In this document: positions 8,274 to 15,001 of the stretch, in pieces
Position numbering within the stretch: the stretch's first letter is position 1
How the letters are laid out: the number at the start of each line of letters is the position of its first letter
DNA from: JBHHWH01 sp046756405
Lineage (GTDB): Bacteria > Actinomycetota > Acidimicrobiia > Spongiisociales > ZC4RG35
Assembly: GCA_046756405.1 (NCBI GenBank)
Contig: JBHHWH010000032.1
Coordinates: 1-24,822, forward strand
Direction: 5' to 3'
DNA: 24,822 nucleotides
Position numbers and translations under genes: made by a program
The notes under the pieces: model-generated
Seen by the model: only the letters and a program-made list of their open reading frames with translations
What the model was told of the DNA's origin: nothing
Databases searched by the model: none

Positions 8274-10376
8274 GTGACCAGAACCAAGGTGAACCTTCGC
8301 CGTTTCGCATCCAAAGGGGTGTTAGCCGAACGCCAGATGGGCGGCTTTCTGGTGTTGTCCGCTCTGGCCGGCGTTGCCGTCGGTCTGGCTACCTACGGGC
8401 TGGTCAAACTGCTGGAGGTGATCCAATCGATCACCGAGCCCCTGCTCGGTGAGGCCCAGGTGTGGATCTTCCTCACCGTGCCCTTGGGTTTCTTCCTCGC
8501 CTGGTGGGTGGCCCGCACCTTCGCCCCCGAAGTGGCCGGTGACGGCGTGCCCGAAGCCGCGGCGGCCCTGGCCATTCGGGGTGGGCGGATCCGAAGCCGC
8601 GTCGTCCCCTTGAAGATGCTGGCTACAGCCTTCACCATCGGCTCCGGGGGATCGGCCGGCCGTGAGGGGCCCATCGTCCACATCGGAAGTGCCATAGGGT
8701 CGTGGGTCGCCCGGAGGTTCAACCTCGGCGAAGACCAGGTGCGGTCGCTCGTCGCCGCCGGGGCCGGAGCGGCCATCGGTGCGTCCTTCAACGCGCCCAT
8801 AGCCGGAATGCTGTTCGCCCTCGAGGTGATCCTCCGTTCCTTCGCCGTGCGGCACATGTCGGCCATCGTCATCGCCTCCGTGGCAGCCGCGGTCACGTCC
8901 CAGACCCTCGTCGGCCCCGAACTTGCGATCAGGGCCGGCGCCTACAGTCTGGGTAGCTTCCGAGAGCTGCTGCTCTACGCCGCCCTGGCCATCGTCGTGG
9001 TCGTCGTCGGCTTCATCTTCCTCCAACTCCTCGACCGTGTCGAAGGCCATGCCGAGAGCAGGAAGAAGGGGTGGGACTGGCTCCGGCCCCTGGTGGGCGG
9101 GCTGGCGGTAGCCGCCCTCATCTTCGTTGAGCCGCGGCTGTTCGGCACCGGCCAGGACGTGACCAATGTCCTGCTGCTCAGCGAGCTGGTGACCGAACTC
9201 ACCGGGGGGAGTGGGGAGCTTTGGTGGATCCTAGGTTTGCTAGCACTGGGCAAGGCAGCCGCTACCAGCTTCACCATCGCCTCGGGGGGCTCGGGAGGCG
9301 CCTTCATGCCCTCGTTGTTCATGGGGGCCGCCGTGGGCACCGCCTTCGCCCGGCTGGTCCAGCCGCTGTGGACCGTGAACGAGGTTGTGCCGGGCGCCTT
9401 CGCTGTGGTGGGCATGGCGGCGATGTTCGCGGTGGTCGCTAGGGCGCCCCTTACGGCGATCCTCATCGTCTTCGAGATCACCGGGGCGCGGGACTACGGG
9501 CTGATCCTTCCCCTCATGCTCACCGCCACCCTGGGTACCTTCTTGGCGGAGCGCTACATCAAGGAGTCTGTCTACACCCTGGCCCTTACCCGTAGAGGCA
9601 TCCGTATCCGGGCCCGCGGCGAGGTCGACCTCCTCGACACGATCACCGTAGGCTCGGTGATGGCCCCCGTTCCCATGGTCGTGACCCCGGATCTGACCCT
9701 CGCCGAGGTGGAGGAGAGCCTCAACCGCCGCCGGTCCCATGGAGCCCCGGTGGTCGAGGAGGGGAAGCTGGTGGGCATCGTCACCATCACCGACATCACC
9801 CGGGCCGCCGGCTCACCGGAGACCACCCGAGTGGGGGAGGTCATGACGCCCCGGCCGGTGACCGTGGCCCCCAGTGTCCCGGTCTCGGAGGCGTTGGAGC
9901 GGATGGCCGCCTTGGGGGTGGGCCGGCTTCCGGTGGTGGACGAAGACGACCCGGCCAAGGTGATCGGATGGTTCGGTCGGGAGGAGGCGGTCAAGGCCTA
10001 CCACGAGGCCCTCGCCGTCAGCACTGACACCGAACTGCATCGTAAGCGTCTCGCCCAGCGGATCGACCCGGGAGCCGGCTACTACGAGTTCCGCATTCCT
10101 GCCGGCTCGATAGCCGACGGGCGCCGGGTGCGGGAGGTGTCCTGGCCTGAGGGAAGCACGCTGGTTTCGATCCGCCGTGGCCGGCGGGTGCTGGTACCCA
10201 CGGGAGACACCGTCCTCCGGGCCGGGGACGTGGTCACCGCCTTCGGTACTGAGACCTCGAAACAACGCATGATCGAGCGGCTGAACGCCGCCGCCGAGGA
10301 GCCGACAGCCGAGATCGAGTTGGACTTGGGAGAGAAGTCGGAGCCTGTGGCCGGAGCCAGGAGCGATGGGGAATAG
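8274..10376 (+). CDS. ClC-family chloride channel/transporter with CBS pair and C-terminal RCK_C (TrkA-C) domain
   Basis: A 700-residue protein. Residues 20-440 are the ClC membrane domain: GSGGSAGREGP at 123-133 holds the gating glutamate Glu131, and GGSGGAFMPSLF near 340 is the GxFxP filter motif. Two positions differ from E. coli ClC-ec1: GDGVP at 89-93 has Asp90 where the central Ser sits, and FALEVIL has Val185 where the internal proton glutamate sits. Residues about 460-580 form a CBS pair that may bind nucleotides. Residues about 600-670 (IADGRRVREVSWPEGSTLVSI...GDVVTAFG) match RCK_C, a ligand-sensing domain of K+ transport proteins. GTG at 8274 has no Shine-Dalgarno site; a -10-like TACCCT lies eight bases upstream. 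Channel versus Cl-/H+ antiporter cannot be settled from sequence. Confidence 0.93.
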   Translation: MTRTKVNLRRFASKGVLAERQMGGFLVLSALAGVAVGLATYGLVKLLEVIQSITEPLLGEAQVWIFLTVPLGFFLAWWVARTFAPEVAGDGVPEAAAALAIRGGRIRSRVVPLKMLATAFTIGSGGSAGREGPIVHIGSAIGSWVARRFNLGEDQVRSLVAAGAGAAIGASFNAPIAGMLFALEVILRSFAVRHMSAIVIASVAAAVTSQTLVGPELAIRAGAYSLGSFRELLLYAALAIVVVVVGFIFLQLLDRVEGHAESRKKGWDWLRPLVGGLAVAALIFVEPRLFGTGQDVTNVLLLSELVTELTGGSGELWWILGLLALGKAAATSFTIASGGSGGAFMPSLFMGAAVGTAFARLVQPLWTVNEVVPGAFAVVGMAAMFAVVARAPLTAILIVFEITGARDYGLILPLMLTATLGTFLAERYIKESVYTLALTRRGIRIRARGEVDLLDTITVGSVMAPVPMVVTPDLTLAEVEESLNRRRSHGAPVVEEGKLVGIVTITDITRAAGSPETTRVGEVMTPRPVTVAPSVPVSEALERMAALGVGRLPVVDEDDPAKVIGWFGREEAVKAYHEALAVSTDTELHRKRLAQRIDPGAGYYEFRIPAGSIADGRRVREVSWPEGSTLVSIRRGRRVLVPTGDTVLRAGDVVTAFGTETSKQRMIERLNAAAEEPTAEIELDLGEKSEPVAGARSDGE

Positions 10377-10409
10377 ACTCAGAGCTGCCCAGGAGGAAGG
10401 ATTGGCCCT

Positions 10410-11339
10410 ATGAGGGGCATCGGGATAACGCTCATTCTGCTTGGTGTAGGACTGTTGGTGCTCAACCTCGTTCTGAGCCGACGGAAGAAACTGCGTAAGT
10501 TGGAGAAGCCAGCGGCGTCGTCCGAAGTGGCTACGGCCCTGCCCGAACCCAACGCACCCCGGGCCCCCGTCGCCGAGTTCCACGTCCACGGTAACGAAGC
10601 GCGGGTGACCTTCGATGTGCCCCTACCCGACGAGGACGACGAGGTTCTCAACGAGATCCTGGTCGACGAAGCGGTGGAAGTAGTCAGGGAGAAGCGCCAC
10701 AGCCTGCCCATCGACGACGTAACCGAGATCGTGGTTTTCGCCGGTAAGGGAGACCCCAGGGAGATCGGCAGGACCAAGCTCAAGGCCCCAGGGGAGCTGC
10801 CTTCCCCGGTGAGGCCGCCGGGGTTCAGCTACACCCACCTCGTACCCGACCCCTTCGCCGCCGAGGGGGAAACCGACCACGGGGTGGTATACGACACCAA
10901 GGTGGACGTGCCGGCCGACGAGCTTGCTCCCCTGGCAGCCGACTTGAGGCTGCCCACGGGGTTGGCGAGAGGACTGCGCGCCGTGGGCGTCGACCCGGAA
11001 GCCGCCAGCGGACCCGAGCTGATCCTGGCCTTGCTGCGCATGTTCGGCTACCAGATCGAGAAGACAGCATCTGCTGACACCTACCTGGCCCGCAAGGACG
11101 GACTCACCATCTTTCTACGCACCGATGCCTACCGTCCCGGGGACCACCCCGAATTGGATGACGGTGTCATCAACAGGTTCCTCGCTGACTTCTCCACCAG
11201 CAGGGCCGATCAGGGCCTTCTGGTCACCGACAAGTACGGACCGGTGCGCGTCTACGAAATCGAGTCCCGCCAGCCGCGGTGCCGTTTCCTCACCCGGGAG
11301 CGGGTCCAGCGGTTCATCGACTCAATGGCCCTGGGATAG
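10410..11339 (+). CDS. Membrane-anchored protein with a Mrr-like nuclease-fold C-terminus lacking the usual catalytic residues
   Basis: A 309-residue protein not confidently recognised. Residues 3-22 are one transmembrane helix followed by a basic patch (SRRKKLRKLEK), predicting a cytoplasmic C-terminus. Residues 30-200 look like an alpha/beta domain of unknown type. Residues about 203-305 resemble the order of elements in Mrr-type restriction-endonuclease folds: a helix ending LLRMFGYQIEK, a strand YLARKDGLTIFLRTD, a helix, GLLVTDKYG, and a terminal helix RERVQRFIDSM. The QxK pair expected after the second strand reads LRT, so catalysis looks lost. A strong AGGAGG site precedes the ATG. The gene follows the ClC gene by 33 bases and is probably cotranscribed. 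The fold call is inference. Confidence 0.6.
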   Translation: MRGIGITLILLGVGLLVLNLVLSRRKKLRKLEKPAASSEVATALPEPNAPRAPVAEFHVHGNEARVTFDVPLPDEDDEVLNEILVDEAVEVVREKRHSLPIDDVTEIVVFAGKGDPREIGRTKLKAPGELPSPVRPPGFSYTHLVPDPFAAEGETDHGVVYDTKVDVPADELAPLAADLRLPTGLARGLRAVGVDPEAASGPELILALLRMFGYQIEKTASADTYLARKDGLTIFLRTDAYRPGDHPELDDGVINRFLADFSTSRADQGLLVTDKYGPVRVYEIESRQPRCRFLTRERVQRFIDSMALG

Positions 11340-11358
11340 GAAAGGTCCTGGCTGGGGG

Positions 11359-11364
11359 TAACAT
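11359..11364 (+). promoter_or_regulatory. Candidate -10 box before tatA
   Basis: TAACAT fits TAnnnT and would start transcription just upstream of the AAGGAGG ribosome binding site at 11373-11379. No good -35 is visible, so this is weak. Confidence 0.25.
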
Positions 11365-11385
11365 GGCCTTAGAAGGAGGATCTTC

Positions 11386-11574
11386 GTGATCAGAGGACAA
11401 GAGTGGATAATCGTCCTGCTCGTCGTAGTGCTCATTTTCGGTGCACGGAAGCTTCCTGAGCTGGCGCGCTCCCTGGGAGCCTCCGCCAAGGAGTTCAGGA
11501 AGGGCATCGAGGAGGGGGCGAAGGATGCCGCAGCCGAGCAAAAGTCGGACTCTTCAGAAGCTTCCGATTCCTAG
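11386..11574 (+). CDS. tatA: Sec-independent (twin-arginine) translocase subunit TatA
   Basis: A 62-residue protein with the complete TatA/B/E architecture: a short N-terminus, one transmembrane helix (WIIVLLVVVLIF, residues 7-18), the FGxxKLPEL hinge (FGARKLPEL), an amphipathic helix ARSLGASAKEFRKGIEEG, and a polar acidic tail. TatA multimers form the pore that exports folded proteins with twin-arginine signals. A GTG start at 11386 follows an excellent AAGGAGG site six bases upstream. TatA and TatB are hard to separate by sequence; the short length favours TatA. It sits directly before sigE, and its stop codon overlaps the sigE promoter element. tatC is not in the window. Confidence 0.92.
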   Translation: MIRGQEWIIVLLVVVLIFGARKLPELARSLGASAKEFRKGIEEGAKDAAAEQKSDSSEASDS

Positions 11575-11599
11575 GAACTAGCCGGCGGCCGGCGGCGTT
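11574..11599 (+). promoter_or_regulatory. Candidate ECF-type autoregulatory promoter of sigE
   Basis: GGAAC at 11574-11578 and GTT at 11597-11599 are separated by exactly 18 bases, the arrangement known for actinobacterial ECF promoters of the SigR/SigH/SigE type. The first G is the last base of the tatA stop codon. The expected start site falls about 10-13 bases before the sigE ATG at 11618. The spacer carries GCCGG/CCGGC inverted arms (11581-11585 and 11589-11593) that may be an operator. Confidence 0.6.
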
Positions 11600-11617
11600 T
11601 CTGGAGTAGGTCTCCCC

Positions 11618-12121
11618 ATGGCGGAGTCCATACCGCTGACCTGGGAAGAGGTTGCGCGTGTCTACGGACGGAAGATCTACAACTTCGCATACCGGCTCAC
11701 CGGAAACCCTGACGATGCTCACGACCTGGTGCAGGAGGTCCTGCTTCGGGTTCACCGGGGGCTCGCCGGCTATCAGCCGGGCAGCTTCGAAGGCTGGCTA
11801 TGGCGGATCACCCGAAACGCTTTCCTCGACGGCATCCGAAAGCGAAACCGGCGGCCCACTTCCCCTCTCCCCGACGACATCGACCGTTGGGACCGGGCGA
11901 CCTCCGAGTCTGCTTACGCTGCCTACGCCCGCATGTCGTTGGGGGACGACATCCAAAAAGCCCTCCTCGAGCTGCCGATCGAGTTTCGCGAGGCCGTGGT
12001 TCTCTGCGACGTGGTGGGACTCTCCTATGAGGAGATCGCCCAGGCAGCCGCGGTGCCCATCGGCACGGTCCGTAGTCGGATTCATCGAGGTCGGAAGATG
12101 CTGAGGGACTTGCTGTCATGA
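11618..12121 (+). CDS. sigE: ECF RNA polymerase sigma factor, SigE-like
   Basis: A 167-residue ECF sigma-70 factor containing only regions 2 and 4. Region 2 (about residues 8-85) includes DAHDLVQEVLLRVHRGL and the promoter-melting segment FEGWLWRITRNAFLDGIRKRNRR. Region 4 (about 110-165) includes VVLCDVVGLSYEEIAQAAAVPIGTVRSRIHRGRKML, the helix-turn-helix that reads the -35 element. ECF factors redirect RNA polymerase after release from a membrane anti-sigma factor. The ATG at 11618 is preceded by a GGAG somewhat far upstream. Its stop overlaps the anti-sigma ATG (ATGA), so the two are made in step. Context with RseA- and RseB-like proteins and HtrA argues for an envelope-stress SigE. The upstream GGAAC-N18-GTT suggests it transcribes itself. 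Confidence 0.9.
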   Translation: MAESIPLTWEEVARVYGRKIYNFAYRLTGNPDDAHDLVQEVLLRVHRGLAGYQPGSFEGWLWRITRNAFLDGIRKRNRRPTSPLPDDIDRWDRATSESAYAAYARMSLGDDIQKALLELPIEFREAVVLCDVVGLSYEEIAQAAAVPIGTVRSRIHRGRKMLRDLLS

Positions 12122-12531
12122 CCCACCCGTCGGAGCTGATCAGCGCCTACCTGGACGGGGAACTGCGCGGTGATGAGTTGGAGCGTCTCCTCGACCATCT
12201 CAACGGTTGCGGTCGCTGCGCCCGCGAGCTGGAGGAGGTCCAGGAGGTCCGATCCGCGATCCGGTCCCTCCCAGTGCTGGAGCTGCCGGGAGGAATCGTG
12301 CCTGAGGCTGACCGGGTGGTCGTCCCTCTGCATCGCAACCGCGGTGTCTGGGTCGGGGCCGCCGCCGCGGTGGTCGCCGTCGTCATCACGGTGGCGGCGT
12401 TGCTGGCCCCCGCGCCGTCCAGGGTCACTGTCGAAGACCTGAGTAGCAGGTTTGGTGCTCGGGTCTCCCTTGACCCCGCCTTCGGGCCGGCCAAGGTTGT
12501 GGTCCCCGAACTCGAGGTTCCCCTGAAGTGA
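12118..12531 (+). CDS. rseA: Zinc-binding (ZAS/zf-HC2) membrane anti-sigma factor, RseA-like
   Basis: A 137-residue single-pass protein. The cytoplasmic N-terminus carries the anti-sigma zinc motif HxxxCxxC as His27, Cys31 and Cys34 (HLNGCGRC), preceded by the usual helix SAYLDGEL that packs on the sigma factor. A transmembrane helix lies at about 75-97 (WVGAAAAVVAVVITVAALLA), leaving a short extracytoplasmic tail of about 38 residues. The family holds an ECF sigma factor at the membrane; proteolysis or thiol chemistry at the zinc site releases it. The start overlaps sigE by four bases, and the stop overlaps the next GTG in the same way. The external tail is short, so sensing probably relies on the RseB-like partner encoded next. 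The symbol is by analogy with mycobacterial rseA. Confidence 0.88.
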   Translation: MTHPSELISAYLDGELRGDELERLLDHLNGCGRCARELEEVQEVRSAIRSLPVLELPGGIVPEADRVVVPLHRNRGVWVGAAAAVVAVVITVAALLAPAPSRVTVEDLSSRFGARVSLDPAFGPAKVVVPELEVPLK

Positions 12532-13457
12532 GACGGTTCCTCGCCCTGGTGACGGCCCTGGTGCTGGTTCCGGCTTCGGTGGCCTGGGGGGCCGAGCTTG
12601 ATGAGCTGCTGGAGAGGAGTCGCCACGCCTCCTACAGCGCCGAGCAGATAATCAGCTGCTCCACCCCCGACGGGGTCCGCGACGCGGTGGTCCGCATCGC
12701 CCAGGCCGGTGGCGACATCCGGGTCGGCTCCGCCGTGACCGAAGAGGTAGAGGTCTTCTCCGGCGACGGGTACTGGACTCTCAGCAGGGGAGACGGGGTG
12801 GTGACTTCAGCGGCGGTTGTCGATGCCGAAGAGTTTCAAGCCCCTGACTACGAGGTCCAGGAGGCTGGCCGCCGCTTCCTCCTGGGACGGTCCGCCACCG
12901 CTTACCGGCTCCTCCGGGATGGGATCCTCCGGGCTGAGTTGGTGTTCGACAACGCCCTTGGGGCCATGGTCATGGCCACCACCTTCGATGCGGACGGCGG
13001 TATCTACTGTCAGCGGCGGTTCGTCTCTTTGGATACCACGCCTCCGGTGTTCCCTGAGGAGCCCGTCCAGGCCGGCCCGGACAGCGAGATCAGACCCGTC
13101 GTGGAAATCGGCACCAACCCTCCCGAGTTCGTTGCCGGCTTTCAGCGTCTCGATCTCTACGAGGACGAAGAGGGGTTCCGCTTCGCCTACTACTCGGACG
13201 GTTTCTTCTCCTTCGCTGTCTTCGAGACTCCCACCAAGGTGACCCTCCCCGACGGGGTGAGCGCCGAAGTCGGCGGCGACACCTACGAGCGTTCCTTCAC
13301 CGCCGGCCAAGCCACCTATGTATGGGAGACCCTCACCGGTGGTATGGCCCTGGTCGGCGACCTGCCTCCCGACCTCCACGAAGAGGTGCTGGCGGCCCTT
13401 CCCCAGCCGCAGGCGCCCGGGTTGTTCCGCCGGCTCTGGCGGCGGCTCTTCGGCTAG
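12528..13457 (+). CDS. RseB/MucB-like extracytoplasmic regulator of the sigma factor
   Basis: A 309-residue exported protein. Residues 1-22 are a Sec signal peptide (basic MRR, hydrophobic core, cleavage near SVAWGA). The mature part shows the two-domain RseB plan. An N-terminal lipoprotein-carrier-like beta domain includes AGRRFLLGRSATAYRLL...AELVFDNALGAMVMATTFDADGG. A smaller C-terminal domain includes FVAGFQRLDLYEDEEGFRFAYYSDGFFSFAVFE, matching the VYSDGL...SVF hallmark of MucB/RseB. In proteobacteria RseB binds the anti-sigma factor RseA and shields it from proteolysis until lipid or LPS signals bind. The C-terminus ends in a basic amphipathic stretch (FRRLWRRLFG). GTG at 12528 overlaps the anti-sigma stop. 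Its TAG lies in a CTAG palindrome shared with the convergent ahpE stop. Confidence 0.75.
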   Translation: MRRFLALVTALVLVPASVAWGAELDELLERSRHASYSAEQIISCSTPDGVRDAVVRIAQAGGDIRVGSAVTEEVEVFSGDGYWTLSRGDGVVTSAAVVDAEEFQAPDYEVQEAGRRFLLGRSATAYRLLRDGILRAELVFDNALGAMVMATTFDADGGIYCQRRFVSLDTTPPVFPEEPVQAGPDSEIRPVVEIGTNPPEFVAGFQRLDLYEDEEGFRFAYYSDGFFSFAVFETPTKVTLPDGVSAEVGGDTYERSFTAGQATYVWETLTGGMALVGDLPPDLHEEVLAALPQPQAPGLFRRLWRRLFG

Positions 13458-13912
13458 AGGGCCCGTAGAGCAGGCAGATACCGCTCGAAGGGACGAGCGG
13501 TTCCCAGCTCAGGGGAGGCGATGACCTCCCGAATCGTCCCCTTCGGGTCGAGGACATAGGTGGTGCGGGCCGCGTATCCGAGACGGTCGTCGAAGGTGTC
13601 GTAGAGGCGTGACACCGCACCGTGGGGCCAGAAGTCGGAGAGTATGTCGAAGTCGAAATCGTTCTCCAGGGCCCAGGCGGCGTTGGCGTGGGGGGTGTTG
13701 CAGGTGATGGCCACCACCCGGGCGCGTGCCCTTTCGATGGCTGTCGCGTTGTCTCTGATCTGGCACAGTTCGCTCCCACAGACTCGGGTGAAAGCGAAGG
13801 GGATGAACACCAGCAGTGCCTTCGAACCTTCGAAGTCGGACAGGGAGACCACCTCCAGGTGCTGGTTCCGCAGGGAGAAGTCGGGCGCCGGGGTGCCTGC
13901 CGGTAGGGGCAT
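13454..13912 (-). CDS. ahpE: AhpE-type peroxiredoxin
   Basis: A 152-residue thioredoxin-fold peroxidase. PFAFTRVCGSELCQIRD contains the peroxidatic Cys45, with the conserved Thr42 three residues before it; ILSDFWPHGAVSRLYDTF is almost identical to the corresponding AhpE segment. AhpE reduces hydroperoxides and peroxynitrite, taking electrons from mycothiol/mycoredoxin in mycobacteria. Unlike the one-Cys mycobacterial AhpE, there is a second cysteine five residues on (Cys50), the spacing of the resolving cysteine in some Bcp/PrxQ enzymes. The ATG at 13912 has AAGGAG nine bases upstream. It is the last gene of the htrA operon, 19 bases after the metalloprotease homologue. It converges with the rseB-like gene, stop codons overlapping. 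Confidence 0.9.
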   Translation of the reverse strand: MPLPAGTPAPDFSLRNQHLEVVSLSDFEGSKALLVFIPFAFTRVCGSELCQIRDNATAIERARARVVAITCNTPHANAAWALENDFDFDILSDFWPHGAVSRLYDTFDDRLGYAARTTYVLDPKGTIREVIASPELGTARPFERYLPALRAL

Positions 13913-13931
13913 TGCTCAATCTCCTTCCGGA

Positions 13932-14999
13932 TCAGGTCCAGCCGTCGAGCAGCACCCGGGCTGCCCAGGCGGTGGGGTCGCGCAGCTCGGCGGCGTTGGG
14001 CATCCGGGTCGGGTCCGACCAGAGGGCCTCGAGGGCTCCCTCCCCGTAGCGGCGCTCCACCTCCTGGTTGAAGGCATCGCCGGCCTGGGTGGCCTCGGCG
14101 GGCACCGGGCCGACTCCCAAGGGCGGAGCGGCGACTCCCTCGGTGCGCAACCCGTCACGAACCTCCGAGATCCGGTCGAAGGAAGGACTCAACTCCGCCA
14201 CCGCCCTGCGGGCGAGGAGCCGGGCGGCGCCGGTGAGAGTGCCGAGGAAAGCCTCCAACTCGGCGCGAGGGGCCTCGCCCTCTTCGCCACCGATCAGGCT
14301 TTCGATGCCTCCGGCTTCGGCGATGGCCTGCTCCAGAGCTTCGGGGTCGCCGCCTCCGATGACAAGGCCGCTGAGCCGGGTGGGGTCGATCTTGACCGCC
14401 TCGGCGTAGCCGTCCACGAGGTCGGCGACCTGATCTCGCACCCAGGGAATCTGACACATGGCGTTGAAGGCCACCTCGTTGGCAGCCACCCAGAGGTTGA
14501 TCTCTCGGGGTTCCACGCCAGGGACTTCGAGGTCGGAGACGTTGGGAACGATGATGCTGATGGGTCCGGTTCGCTCCGGCGGCAGCCCGGCATCGAAGGG
14601 GGCGACGATCCACGTGGCCAGGGAGCCCACCAGGGACCCAGCCTGGAGGCCGATGATGGCGGGTGCCATCTGCCCCAGGATCTGTGCCGCCGGGCCTTCG
14701 GCGACCGCGGTGGTGGCGAAGGGTTCCACCAGGTATCCGTACAGTTCCAAGTTAGCTTCGGCCCAGGTCCGGCCATCGACCGGGTTGATCTCGGTGGCGG
14801 GCCGAAGCGGAAACGGAGCCACCTTTTCCAGTCGGTATTCCGCCAGCCGAGCCAGCTCCTGGAACTCCTCCGCCACCCAGGGCTCCACCGGCTCGCGTTC
14901 ACCGGCAAGGTGCTTGGCGATCTCCGCAGCCAGCCTCCAGTTGATCGGTCCCGGCTGGTTGAACAGCTCGAACAGCTTCGAGAACAGGTCGTCGCCCAC
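13932..14999 (-). CDS. Zinc-metalloprotease-family (DUF2342 / F420-associated) homologue, apparently without zinc site
   Basis: A 355-residue protein matching the order of the actinobacterial zinc-dependent metalloprotease family, often annotated as coenzyme-F420-biosynthesis associated. It shows an N-terminal helical part (residues 1-90), a segment PISIIVPNVSDLE, then INLWVAANEVAFNAMCQIPWVRDQVADLV, and a C-terminal YGEGALEALWSDPTRMPNAAELRDPTAWAARV. In the catalytic helix the family motif is HExxH; here it reads NEVAF, so both histidines are replaced. The later EGY/D segment also reads GTLTGAARLL. It is therefore probably a pseudoprotease with a binding or scaffold role. GTG at 14999 begins two bases after the htrA stop; longer upstream reading would overlap htrA. 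It is the middle gene of htrA-this-ahpE. Confidence 0.75.
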   Translation of the reverse strand: MGDDLFSKLFELFNQPGPINWRLAAEIAKHLAGEREPVEPWVAEEFQELARLAEYRLEKVAPFPLRPATEINPVDGRTWAEANLELYGYLVEPFATTAVAEGPAAQILGQMAPAIIGLQAGSLVGSLATWIVAPFDAGLPPERTGPISIIVPNVSDLEVPGVEPREINLWVAANEVAFNAMCQIPWVRDQVADLVDGYAEAVKIDPTRLSGLVIGGGDPEALEQAIAEAGGIESLIGGEEGEAPRAELEAFLGTLTGAARLLARRAVAELSPSFDRISEVRDGLRTEGVAAPPLGVGPVPAEATQAGDAFNQEVERRYGEGALEALWSDPTRMPNAAELRDPTAWAARVLLDGWT

Positions 15000-15001
15000 G
15001 G

